This document shows, one piece after another, positions 25,381-36,300 of a DNA stretch of 64,000 nucleotides. A program made the position numbers and the translations under genes. The DNA is taken from NCBI RefSeq assembly GCF_040807025.1, contig NC_090981.1:70069645-70133644 (forward strand). Reading direction: 5' to 3'. Each line of letters begins with the position of its first letter. Position 1 is the stretch's first letter. Under the pieces are notes generated by a model. That model worked only from the letters and a program-made list of their open reading frames with translations. It ran no database searches and was not told the origin of the DNA. This DNA is from Struthio camelus. Lineage: Eukaryota; Chordata; Aves; Struthioniformes; Struthionidae.

Positions 25381-25484
25381 TGCGGCCGGGCCCCCGCCCC
25401 TCGCCCCCCGCCCCCGGCCCGGCCCGCAGCGCGGCGGGGGCCGCGGGAGGCGCCAGGCGCGGGGGGGCCCCGGCCCCGGCACCC

Positions 25485-25490
25485 TATAAA
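25485..25490 (+). promoter_or_regulatory. GRP TATA box
   Basis: TATAAA in 'accctataaagggg' lies 155 bp before the GRP start codon. Transcription would be expected to begin near 25510-25520, giving a 5' UTR of about 125 bases. Confidence 0.75.
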
Positions 25491-25639
25491 GGGGCGGCGG
25501 CGGCACCGGCACCGGCACCGGCACCGCGGCAGCGCCTGGCCCGGGCGGAGCCGGCGCGCAGCGGACGGCGGCTCCCGGCGGCACCGGCAGCGGCAGCGGC
25601 ACCGGCGGCGGCAGCGGCGGCGGCACCGGCGGCAGCAGC

Positions 25640-25793
25640 ATGGGCGGCGGCGGCGGCGGCGGGCGGCGGCCCCGCGCTCTGCCGCTGCTGGCGCTGGCAC
25701 TGCTGGCGGCGCAGGGCGGCGCGGCGCCGCTCCAGCCCGGCGGCTCCCCCGCGCTCCCCAAGATCTACCCCCGCGGCAGCCACTGGGCTGTGG
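25640..25793 (+). CDS. GRP: GRP coding exon 1 (signal peptide and most of GRP)
   Basis: Begins ATG ggc ggc; encodes the signal sequence and mature GRP up to HWAV plus one base of the next Gly codon. Donor is gtaagt. Confidence 0.95.
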
Positions 25794-28700
25794 GTAAGTC
25801 GCCCCGGACGGCGCGTCCCGCCGCCGCCAGCTGCCGTCGGGCTGCGCCCCTTCCCGTCCCGCCGGGCCTGGCCGCGGGGGATCCGCGCTCGCCCGCCCCG
25901 CCCGCCCGTCCGCGGAGCCCGCTGGCCCGGCCCGCCGCCGGCAGCAGCGCCCCGACGGCGCCGCGCTGCTCGCTCCGGCCCCCGACGGCCCCCGACGGCC
26001 CCGGGGCAGCGGGGCAGGACGCGAGAGCGCCGCGGCGCCCCGACCCAGCGGCCGCCACCTCGGGGAGGCCGGGGCCCGGCTGGCCCGGCGACAGGGTCCT
26101 CGGCCGCTCCTCTGGCCGGCAGCCCCCTTACCTCCCTTCGTAGCCCGAAGCCGTTTCGGGTTTCGTCTTTAAGGACAGCAAAGCGCGGTGCATCAGGGCG
26201 CAGCCAGCCCAGCTCCTAGAAAGGCGCTGGGACATAGACTGCTGCCGGCGATCCCGCATCCCGTGTCCAGGCTGGGGAAGTCTAAAACTGTCACCTCCTC
26301 CGCCAGCTCCTTGTCCCAGCAGATCTTCCCAGGTGGCCTCCCTAACGCCAGGCAAAGCGCCCGGTTCTCTCAGCAGCATCTCCTCTGCCAACTTAGCATA
26401 GGAGACGGGGGAAACTAGTTGTGTGCAACACGGTGACAAACTCTCCAGTCCCAGCAGGGCTTCAACTTTGCCGTTATCTGACCCCTGCCCTTCCCCTAGC
26501 AGAACTCTGCTGACCTCTGAGCAATCAAACCCACACCTCTTCTGTCTAACTCCATGCTGCTGCCGCTGTTCTTTCAGGACATTTAATGGGGAAAAAGAGC
26601 ATTGGAGATTTTCCGTATGTTTATGAAGAAGAAAACAAGATCCCGTTTTCAGCATTACCTGAAAATATCAAGCAGCTGGAAGACTATCTGCAGTGGGAAG
26701 AGATGTCCAAATATTTGCTCAGGCTCCTGGAAGGAAATGAAAATAAAAGCGCTCACATCTTGAAAGCAGGGCTTCCCTGGCACGGCAGGAACACCTGGGA
26801 GACAGATGACAGTAGCAGCTGGAAGGATGTAAGTCTGCAATAAGAAGATTCTGTGTGTTTAACTTTTGTTTTACAGTCACATATCAGCTTCCTCTAACTT
26901 ACGAATTGTCCAGAAAATTAGCAGAGAGGTGTCTAACGAACAAGTCGTTCCGTAAAAGTTAGACCTTGCTCTTGAGTAGAAATTGTCAGTCATAGGTTAT
27001 GTCTTTTACAAATTCTTTTGCTACTGGGCATAAACTCCGCAAGCATTGTGCGGATTTCGGTGTCTGTATTCCTCGCAAATCGCTTGGTTAGTTGTATTTC
27101 TTTCTTTTCTAGCACTTCATGCTCAGGTGAGCACATCGACACCAAGTTCTGTATCAACTCAGAAAAACCAGGCTAGTGTGGAAAAGAGGTGAGCGTAGGA
27201 GGGCAGGAAGAAGGCAACGGGTATTGTGCATAAGGCCACATCACGTTAACTATCTCCCAGTGTTGCCCATCCGGCCGCTGTTATCCTGCTGTTGGACTTG
27301 TCAGGTCCCGCAGAGCAGGCGATACAGAGCCCTGGGCGGGAGAGTTTCTTCTGTCCCAGCTCTGCCTTTGTCTCAGGCAAGCCTTTCTTCCCCCGAAGGC
27401 CTCAGGTTCCCCAGCTGGTGATGCTGACCGCTGCTGTGGTCATTTCTGGTCTTGCAAAACGAGGCTATGGCCACTGGTGAGTTTTATATGTGCCTGGGAC
27501 CCGCTGCTTCTTCCCTTAAGTTAACGTACTCGTTATTCACGGGAGAACAAGACTTTGGAACAGATTTACCCCTCTTCTTTTGGAAAATCCTGTAGAATAC
27601 GCTCGGAAGTGAGGTTTTGCAGAAAATAGTCAGGGTCTAAATGAATTGCTATGCAACTTGCAGCATTTACTAGAAAACTCCTTTCTGTGTATTGCGCCAG
27701 GTGCAGGAATGGTGATACAGCTACACCTGGGGGCCCTGACACGGTGTAGCAAGATTAATACCCCCCCACCACACCCCCAAGAGCTGTTGGGTTTTTTCCT
27801 GTAATTCTGCTGTGCCGTGATGTGGTCACTGTTCCCGAGCCAACTTCACCCCGGTCTCCCTCCTGAAATCCTGGCGCAGCGAGGCCAGCCAACGCTTCGT
27901 CACTGACTTGATCATGGATAAAAATTTACCCCTTAAAGCCATGATTCAAGTCTCTTGCGCCGCAGAGAGGCACGCTGTCCGTAGGTTTCTTTCTGGCTGT
28001 GGCTTTATGACAGTGGCACTCATAATAACTGTGACTGATACTATCTGAAGGTAAACTATTTATCTCATCTTTAGTTCTGCGGTGTGCAGCTTTGTAATCA
28101 AGTTATAGGAACAAATTCCATTATGCTATGTAAAAGGAGAAATATTTTGACTTCGAAAAGTATCAGGTAATAAATCGTATTTCCTAAGGCTGAATGTTCA
28201 TTCAGTAAGTTGAGCCATGTCCACATGTGTATATTTTTATCCTAAATTAACATCCACATTTTTGTAGTTGGAGATTGAATATACACATGGATTAATGAGA
28301 TTATTGCCTTAAATTTCCAGGATTCTCCAGTGAATGGTTAAAAAAAAATCACGTTTTTCATGTAATTAAGATATATGACAACTGCAGAGCCCCCGTTTGC
28401 AGCAGAACCTGTGATCTCCAGCATGCAACAACTAGTTTGTCTCTAGCCCGAAGTAAAAGAAAATCGTGAAAGGAGTATGTAACTTGTGGACGCAAACACA
28501 TGATTATATGCAGGCTACTTAAGATACAATGTATTGTTTTTCCATTGGCTTCGGTTAAGTAAAAAAGTCATTTCAAAAGCAAGCTATGCATCTTTGAGAT
28601 CTGCCTTCCAGATGCAGCAGACGTGCAGATCAAAAGGAGTATGCTTTACTTTAGTTAGAGAGCTTTAATGGTTTCCTACACATTTAAATCATGATAGTTG

Positions 28701-30141
28701 TTATTTTTAATAAGGGAGGCATTGTTTATTTATGAAGATGGGATTCTGGCTCATATGAAATTCAGTGATACAAGTACCCAGTGATAAAAGAGTGTAAGTA
28801 ACCTCTGGATTTGGGTCCCCCAGATGTTTCTGGATGTGATGGGTTCCCTGTTGCCCAAACTTTGGCCAGGCGACACCTTCATTGAATGTGCCGCTGTATC
28901 ACAGCTGACAAAGGTGTCCATGTACAGGAATGGCGAATGTAGGTACCCGCCTCGGCCAAGGATGGGCGGGTAGAGTTAACTGATGATGATGCAGTGGGTA
29001 TGATAAAGTTTGTACTCGGCATTAAATTCATTCCCAGCCATGTTGCATTTGAGTCTGAAATAGAAACTAGTCCTAGAAGGAACACGACACCATATTTGCG
29101 GTGGGTGAGCAGTGACTGCGGAGTCGCCTGTTGGGTTGAGGCGTTGACACGGGAACAGGAGAAGGTGAACTCTGCTGCAGGAATGACTGTGCGGGCACCG
29201 TTTCGTGGTCAAGGGGCTGAGCGTGCCCTTGCAGAGATGCTAAGCACGAGGAGTCCGTTTCTGTCTATGTGATGTGTACGCGCCCATCTATTGAACGTGA
29301 GTGAAGACAGGCTGTGTCGGAAATAAGTGAACTCGTGAGGGCTTTGTTTCATGGACTGTGGCAAATTTAGTGGATTTTAATTTAAGATTTAAGTTCTAAA
29401 TTAAAGATCAGAAGTTACTACCCCCAAAGCTAGAGGCTACAGAAGGAAATACAGATGTGTGCTTCAGGTAACCAAATTCAGGGTCTGGCTTGTTCGTCCA
29501 GGGCAATGTTCACCACTGAAGCTCACAGTGTGCTGTACAGCTCTCAAGAATAAAAGGAAATTTTTCCTTCTAAAAAACTGACCCGGAAAAGGGAAAGTGC
29601 TGTAACATGTAAATAGTCAAAAAGGTCAGAGCTGGGCATAGCGGTTCTGGGACTTAGTGCGGTGAGCCTGAGCTGTTTTCATCTGGTTTTCCGTTAATAC
29701 CGAGCGAATTAAGACCTTGCCTGCTTGAATAAGTTACTATTAAAGTAGTTAAAAATCAGAAGGAAAAATCTTGCTTTTGCAAGTTGGCCTAAGTGTAAAA
29801 ATAAATTGAAAATAAACTTCAAATTGTTTCTGTGCCTTGACTCTTTAACACTAATGAGACATTATATAAATGCGATGGCAGGCAGAATTACTTCGAAGAA
29901 TGATTTTCCTCATACTTTGGCAGTCAGTTATTAAGCTAACCAAAACAAATGGGGTCTGCTATGGGAAGATTATTAGGAATGAGTCTGTTATGTGAATTCA
30001 CAGAGCAGTTATATATTAGGCTTATTAACTTAGTGAGTGACTTTTGTCAGGACTGGTCTATAAATACTATTCATCTCTTTTTATTAGATGATGGAGTATC
30101 TGCTTCAAGTTGTGAATATGAAAGAAAGCGCTCCAAGTTGA
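25640..30141 (+). CDS. GRP: Gastrin-releasing peptide precursor, three coding exons
   Basis: GRP encodes the precursor of the bombesin-family peptide that acts on the receptor GRPR in gut, brain and lung. Exons 25640-25793, 26578-26828 and 30088-30141 join in phase with GT/AG borders to give 152 residues. A signal peptide covers about residues 1-28, with a seven-glycine start and a leucine-rich core. Mature GRP, residues 29-55, ends IYPRGSHWAVGHLM and is followed by Gly-Lys-Lys, the amidation and cleavage site. Exon 1 ends one base into the codon for Gly52, so the bioactive C-terminus is assembled across intron 1. The C-terminal flanking peptide runs from SIGDFPYVYEEENK to MKESAPS. The first in-frame ATG after the TATA box is used. 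The neighbours SEC11C and RAX match human 18q21. Mature residue 12 is Pro (ALPKIYPRG), where I recall Thr in chicken. Confidence 0.97.
26578..26828 (+). CDS. GRP: GRP coding exon 2
   Basis: Acceptor 'tctttcag' and donor 'gtaagt' flank 251 bases. The exon opens with HLM-GKK, the receptor-binding end and amidation site, then SIGDFPYVYEEENK through TWETDDSSSWKD. Confidence 0.97.
26829..30087 (+). other. GRP intron 2
   Basis: About 3.3 kb of AT-rich, low-repeat DNA. No nested gene or known repeat is recognised. A small run of C/A-rich sequence lies near 27760-27780. Confidence 0.8.
30088..30141 (+). CDS. GRP: GRP coding exon 3 and stop
   Basis: Acceptor 'tttattag' is followed by MMEYLLQVVNMKESAPS and TGA at 30139-30141. 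This matches the avian-type C-terminus of pro-GRP. The mammalian third exon is different. Confidence 0.93.
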   Translation: MMEYLLQVVNMKESAPS

Positions 30142-30458
30142 AGGGTCTCTCAGCCTTGAAGGAATGGAATAATTTCCGTAAGAGACTATGTTTCACAAGC
30201 ACTTGATTGTATCAGATAACCAACAAGGTTTCTTTTCTGTAAACAAGATTTCCTTTGTGTAAAATATCTAAATACACATATTCTTGTACGTTTCAGCATT
30301 GCCTAAACTCTCCACTTCATTTTCAAAGTTGCATTTTCTCGCTTGAACTGCTTTGGTATACATAATTGTCGAGGAAGGGTCTTCCAATTAATTATATGAC
30401 TTGCCTGTCGAATCAGTTCATCTCTTAGTTTCAAGCTACATGATTTTTCAACATTCAC

Positions 30459-30477
30459 AATAAATAGTACTAATAAA
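30459..30477 (+). terminator. GRP poly(A) signals
   Basis: Two canonical AATAAA hexamers at 30459-30464 and 30472-30477 lie about 320 bp after the GRP stop in AT-rich DNA. Either could direct cleavage near 30490-30500. Confidence 0.7.
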
Positions 30478-30499
30478 AAGGCTGAGTTTATGCTTTTAT

Positions 30500-32195
30500 C
30501 GGAGTTAACAAGACGGAAATCGGCTGTGCCACAGCTAGTAGCAAACAGGATGATTCATTTTGCGCTGAAGCTCTTCTCGATCTTGAATTGCTCCCTGGTC
30601 TGTATTTGTTTTCCTACGAGCTGAAGGTGACGCTGTCTTCCCAAGGCTTGTGTGGGCCAAGTACAGAGAGCGTGGTGCACCGCTGCACACGCCGGCAGCA
30701 GGGAAATGTGCTGAAAATAGTCTGCCTCCTTGTTTTAGGCAGAGGTGAGGCGGCAAGGAAGGTGTGGGGAGCTAAGCATGCCCCCGCGCCCCTGCCCAAG
30801 GACGCGGCCAGCAGGTCCGATGCCATTGTGATCCCACAAGGGACCAAGGGAGGAGCATTGCCCCCCGGGAGAACAAACTAGGGGCACCGTTTGGGGGGCC
30901 AAGGTATGTCATGGCCCAGCAATGTTCCTTGCTGTCCTGCAGTTTTCTGTACCTGACTGGACGGTGACACCAGGGAAGGCCCGGGCAAGGAGCTGCTGTG
31001 CTGCCAGCTGTCCTCACATGAGAGCACCCACAGAGCAACCTGTAAGGAGGACAGGAAACATCCCGCCACGCACAGCTCGACACAGAGCAGGAGCAGCAGG
31101 GCTGCACAAAGGGGTGACCCTGGGGAAGCAGGGCCATCTCTGTCCCACGCTGGCACGTGCTGTGGAGGGGACAGTCTGCTAGAGCCACAGGCTCTAGCAG
31201 ACGAGGGTCTGACAGTTTTGGTCAAGTGACAGGAGGGACAGACCTGGGCTGAAGCAGAATAAGAAAAAAATGGTACCTCCAGCAGTGAGGCCACAGCTCT
31301 GGAGTTATTTCTGAGCCACAAGTAACTAGGTTAGGGGTTGTCTACGTACACTCACTGAGCTCCAACTGGGTGGCCCTGTAGGGGGGAAGGAGCAGGAGAA
31401 GGCACCACTGTGACGTTCAGATGTGTGCTAGATTCCACAGCGCCCCGTCCAGATTCAGACAGTTGTGAGCAAGCCCAGACACAGGGCACCTAAGGCACCT
31501 AAGACGTTACTGGTGAAAACGATGGACATCAGGTTAGCTCTGCAGGGTAGAGAGAGCTCATGTTGGGCTTTGACCACTGAGGCTGACCAGTCTCCTTGAG
31601 GGAATTTCCAGTTCTGAATTTTAAGCATTTTGTCCAAAGAGCAAGATACAGCACATCCAGCTTCCCCACTGGTGGGCCCTCCTTTGGCATAATAACTGCA
31701 TGGTTTAAGTGCTTGTCTAAGGAGATGGGAGAGCTGGGTTTAGGCCCTTCTCACACCAAGGTTAGTGTGAACCTCCGGTTTCTATTTGAGCAACACAGCT
31801 CCTGGAGCACTGGCTGTAAGAGCTAACAGCATCGCCCACCTCGTCCATGGGCTGCTTTTCAGCTAGGCACGCATGTGTTCCAGCTGGCAAAGGGGCAGCG
31901 CTTGCAGCTTCGGACTTAGGCCCCAAGCGGAAGGAAGCCTTCTGCTCCCTGCTCCTAGGGCCTTTATCGGCTTTCTCTCGCTCTTTCTCCTCATCTGTCT
32001 CTCGGGCACGCGGTCTCAGGCCCTGAGCACTGCTCTGGCTCTAGGGCAGGAGGCTCAGTACGTATGTAGCATTTTAGACCCTTCAGGGCTTTTATCTGGG
32101 ACCCCCCACGTGCCTGTGAAAGCTATGGGGCCACCTCTGCTCAGGTAGGACACTGCTGGGCAGGCTCAGTGGCAGCGCTTTGGGCACCTCACTGA
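30500..32195. other. GRP-RAX intergenic DNA, first part
   Basis: No conserved exon or known repeat is recognised. A 13-bp perfect inverted repeat occurs at 31174-31202. The open frames lack domains. Confidence 0.5.
31174..31202. repeat. Perfect 13-bp inverted repeat
   Basis: GTCTGCTAGAGCC, a three-base spacer ACA, then GGCTCTAGCAGAC. It would form a tight hairpin in either strand. There is no T-run after it and no gene context. Confidence 0.9.
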
Positions 32196-32209
32196 ATGCC
32201 AGGGACCCA

Positions 32210-32870
32210 CGGGGCAGGACGGCACTCACAGGACAGGACAGAACCCACAGAGCAGGATGGGACCCACAGGACAGGACGGACCCACAGGACGGACCCACAG
32301 GACAGACCCACAGGACAGGACCCACAGGACGGACCCACGTGACAGGACGGACCCACAGGGCAGGACCCACAGGACGGACCCACAGGACAGGACGGACCCA
32401 CAGGACAGGACAGATCCACAGGACAGACCCACAGGACAGGACCCACGGGACGGACCCACAGGACAGGACAGACCCACGTGACAGGACGGACCCACAGGAC
32501 AGGACCCACGGTACGGACCCACGTGACAGGACGGACCCACAGGACAGGACGGACCCACGTGACAGGACGGACCCACAGGACGGACCCACAGGACAGGACC
32601 CACAGGACGGACCCACGTGACAGGACGGACCCACAGGACGGACCCACAGGACAGGACCCACAGGACGGACCCACGTGACAGGACGGACCCACGTGACAGG
32701 ACGGACCCACAGGACGGACCCACAGGACAGGACCCACAGGACGGACCCACGTGACAGGACGGACCCACGTGACAGGACGGACCCACAGGACGGACCCACG
32801 TGACAGGACAGATCCACAGGACAGACCCACAGGACAAGACCCACAGAACGGACCCACAGGACAGGACCCC
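32210..32870. repeat. GGACCCACAGGAC minisatellite with ten E-boxes
   Basis: About 660 bp built from 'ggacccacaggacagga' and 'ggacccacgtgacaggac' blocks. Ten copies contain CACGTGAC, starting at 32336, 32475, 32520, 32556, 32614, 32672, 32690, 32748, 32766 and 32797, with recurring spacings of 58 and 18 bp. CACGTGAC is a strong E-box core of the USF/MITF/TFE type. The array reads open in several frames on both strands (TDPQDRT- and GSVLSRGSV-type repeats) but encodes nothing recognisable. Confidence 0.95.
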
Positions 32871-32969
32871 CCCGCCCTCGGCGCAGCGCGGTCCGGCCCC
32901 GGCAGGCGGCGCCCTTGGACCAGGGTCGGTGCCGCTCGGCGCCTGCGGGAGCTGCCCCGCCCCCGGCCC

Positions 32970-33200
32970 CGGCCCCGCCCCGCGCAGCCCAATCCCCGCC
33001 CCGCCCCGGCCCCGCCCCCCGCCCCGCGCAGCCCAATCCCCGCCCCGCCCCGGCCCCGCCCCCGCACAGCGCAGCCCAATCCCCGCCCCGCCCCCGCCCC
33101 GCCCCCCGCCCCGCGCAGCCCAATCCCCGCCCGGCCCCGGCCCCGGCCCCGCCCCGCGCAGCCCAATCCCCGCCCGGCCCGGCCCCGCCCCCTCCCGGCC
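32970..33200. repeat. Five-unit CCAAT/GC-box tandem array
   Basis: Five units of 43-44 bp each begin 'gcgcagcccaatccccgccc' and continue as Sp1-like GC boxes. CCAAT boxes start at 32989, 33033, 33076, 33120 and 33163, so the spacings are 44, 43, 44 and 43. The block resembles a multiplied core promoter, with CCAAT and GC boxes both present. It is followed by CpG-rich DNA to about 33340. Confidence 0.93.
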
Positions 33201-33340
33201 CCGCAGCTGGCCCCGCTCCGCGCTGCCCGGCACCCCGCTGCCTCCCGGGCGGCCCCCCCGGCCCGTCCCGTCCCGCCGGGCGCCCCGTGTCCTCGGGAAG
33301 CGGCCAAGCGCGGCGCGGACGCGCGGTTCCCCTCCCTCAG
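33200..33340. promoter_or_regulatory. CpG-rich DNA flanking the CCAAT array
   Basis: Dense CpG sequence continues to the right of the CCAAT/GC-box array and then drops to ordinary composition by about 33360. Together with the array it looks like an island promoter, but no recognisable exon follows on either strand. Confidence 0.35.
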
Positions 33341-33359
33341 CTCTCGCGGGTGCCCGGTT

Positions 33360-36300
33360 ACGCCATTCCAATCCCACTTCCCGCTTCCTTTTGTGGTTTA
33401 TTCCCAGGGCAGAAGTAAGTGGAAGCGAGGTCTAAATAACGTCCAGACCTATATTCTGTTACCTGCATGCTTCATTTCAGATGCTCCGGGTTCTAGATTG
33501 ACCCACTTATCCCAGCGACCATCCCAATCTATGACAGCCCAAGGGGCACCCGACGCGTTTAACTGCTGCCCCAGGAACTGTATAGCTCAAACATGCCGAT
33601 CTTGTCCCTTTTGGCATTGCTTGTCATGTCCCTGTCTGCCTTCCTGCCCACAGACAACGCAAGGTCTTGCCAGGAGCTAGGATCAGCGCTTCAGGAAACC
33701 CCCCTGCCCGTGGGGTGCGCCAGTCTCCCCCGCCTCCCCGGCCCGCTGCCCTCTTGGAGGAAGGACACATGAAAAGGCCACGCAGCACATCCCAGGTGCA
33801 GTTTGGGCTCTGCTGTCAAGCCCACCTGGAGACCCTGCTCAGTGTGCAGCGGTTCGGCCAGTGCCACGCAGCCTCAGGGGCCCGAGGCCGTCCCTGGGAA
33901 GCATCCCTCTGACTTTTGAGTCAGTCTGCCCCTTCTCGACCTCAGCAGCGGTGGAGGAAGGGCTTGAGCAGAATAAGAGCGACGCTACACAAAGGTGCTT
34001 GGGAAGCTGGCTCTAGTTCTCATGTGGCCAAAGTCGCTGGAGTGAATACGTGTGTGTGCTGCATACCCAGGAAATGAAGAAAGCTGGCCCAGGAGCCAAG
34101 GCACTATCTGAGGACTTGGGAGATATCTGGACAGACTCCAGGTGGGATCCTAAGCACAGGCACCACGAGCACCCGTGACTTGGCCTCCAGCTATGGCACC
34201 AGAAGAGCAGGAGGTCTCGTAGAGCCTGTCGTGTGTGCCAGGCCTCTGTGGGTGACTCGGATTGCCTTGCGGGGTCTCAAATGGCACCAGATGCCTGTGC
34301 TTAGGTAACTCAGTCATGCTGTCCCTGTCTGAGCTTGGGTGCCATGTTTCTCTATGCCTCAGTTTCCCTGCATGTCAAATGGCACTCCCCATGCCACAGG
34401 GGCAATGTCAGATAAACTGGAAAGCTTTTTGTTAGCATGTTACAGGGGAAGGAGGGAGGCAGCATGTTTATGATGGGTTCATCATAAACAAGGAAGCCCC
34501 AAGCAGCTGGGGCTTTGCCTGCCACACAAGCCGTCCTGTGTTTGAGCCACGCTGCAACCGGCAGTGGCATTTCAGTAGGAGAGAGCTAACGGGAAGCCAA
34601 TCTTCTGAGGAGCCCTTTGCTTAAAAGCGTTGCTCAAAAACAGCATCCCCTCCTTCAGGTTCTGGGTTTGCCCAGAGGGCTGTCTCTTACTCCCTGCTGA
34701 GAAGGAGACAAAGTAGGGACACCTGACCTACCTGAGCTGGTCAGCAGCTGGGACCCCATCCTCTTTGCTCACCCAAACACTCCCTCCTGTAGCAATGGCT
34801 GAAAGTCTTCAGGTCTCACCGCTTCTTACCTCCATCCAAACTCCTGCTCCTGTGATTAAACTCCCTCCTGAATACAAAGGCTGAGAGCAGTCCTTGAGGT
34901 CTTGCCTAGCTGACCTTAATCCCTACACAAGACCAAATATTTCAGAGATAATTTCACGGTTCTTAATGGGGCAGATAATATGTCATATGACAGAGGAATG
35001 ATCGCCTAATGTCACCAAATTTTCACACTGTGCATTGGTAGGACACGGAGATGCTAACAGAGAAGCGAGACAATATTCATTCCACCAGAAAAAATGGTAA
35101 TGTTATCAGGGTGACAGAGTCCTGGTCTAGACAGCATCTCCTTCCTTGCTTTTTGTTCTCTTTGCTCTCTTTGATTTATTTTATTCTAACATTTTTCTCC
35201 TATGACAGGGTTTTGTAAACGGGTACTCAGTGGTTGGCAAATTACAGAAGGAAGCTGATAAAGTTCCAAGGTTTATCTCGCATGGCATCAGGGTCCCAGG
35301 AAGATGCTGACCGTATGGAAGAAAGAACCTGCGCGTCTAGCCCAAAGAGCACTGCAGCCAAAGGGGAACCCCTTGAATTAGTGCCTGCTGGAAGTGGACT
35401 TCATTTTAAACCCCAACAGACTGAACCGAAAAAGAGTGTGGCTGGGAACTTTGACCAGACACTTGAGATTTGCAACAGTGATCATTCAGTGCATTAGTAA
35501 AATGTTATTCAAAATCCCTGACAGACGTAGCTGAGGCAGCTGGAAAGAAGACCCTTCATCTCACCGTCATGCCTGCAGGGGCTAGCATGCCCTCAGCAGA
35601 GGAAGGAAGCAGTACTGCCTCCCCCCACCCCACCTGCAGCTCAGAATAGAAATTTAAACTGTGACTGAGTTCTGTGTGTTTTAACCTAAGGGGCTGTGAC
35701 CTGTCCTGGCACGATGGCCGGCCCTCTGCTGCAGAGGGGATGACAGCCGGGGTTACTAACGGGTACTCACCTCTACAGCCATCTCTCCTGACCCCTTCCA
35801 CCAGGGACTGAGGGTCAGCCCTGGACTAAGAGCCAGTCTTGCTCCACTGGAAAGCAGCTGAGCTGAACTTCATGTCAAAACTCTCCTTGACTTAAATAGG
35901 CCAGGACTGCCTTGTGAGTTTGCTTGAATACTGGCAGGATTTTGAACAGAGGTGGGAAGGAATTAGAATAGATTAGAATAGATTTTTCTGCTTGAGAAAT
36001 GGTGGCATTGAGACCAAGTTTCATGATGACATTTTTCACATAACTATTAATTCAGACGCCTTCAAAGCTCTTTATGATCATTGTCTTCTCTTCTGCAGAG
36101 CTCAGGCTATTGACCTGTACAAAACTTTACAGAGTGCTTCCGTATATTGAGCTTGGGATTTCTGACTGAGCAAAGATGGCCAGGCCTGATGGAAAGACTC
36201 CTCATGAGAGTCCACCAAAGAGCTCTCCACGTTTAACATCTTAATGGCAAATCACCCAGAATTAACATCATCTGTCAATGGGGACACTGCTGCAGATGAA

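Larger units (their letters stand above)
25380..26110 (+). promoter_or_regulatory. GRP CpG island and core promoter
   Basis: This extremely GC-rich DNA covers the TATA box at 25485, a GGC/CACCGG-rich 5' UTR, exon 1 at 25640-25793 and the start of intron 1. A TATA box within a CpG island is common for regulated neuropeptide genes. Confidence 0.7.

Noticed and set aside
23320-25797. Open frames of about 500-800 codons on both strands upstream of GRP
   Set aside because: They follow the GAGCC and G-rich arrays, are Pro/Ala/Arg-rich in every frame, and collapse outside the repeats. GRP exon 1 overlaps one of them by chance.
32092-33377. Repetitive open frames ([11 protein letters not shown] on minus, [11 protein letters not shown] on plus)
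   Set aside because: They are generated by the E-box minisatellite and the CCAAT array. Frames on both strands are open together.
35234-35497. Plus-strand frame of 87 codons after a good-looking acceptor (ctcctatgacag)
   Set aside because: The residues match nothing I recognise and no partner exons are found, so a chance open frame is more likely.
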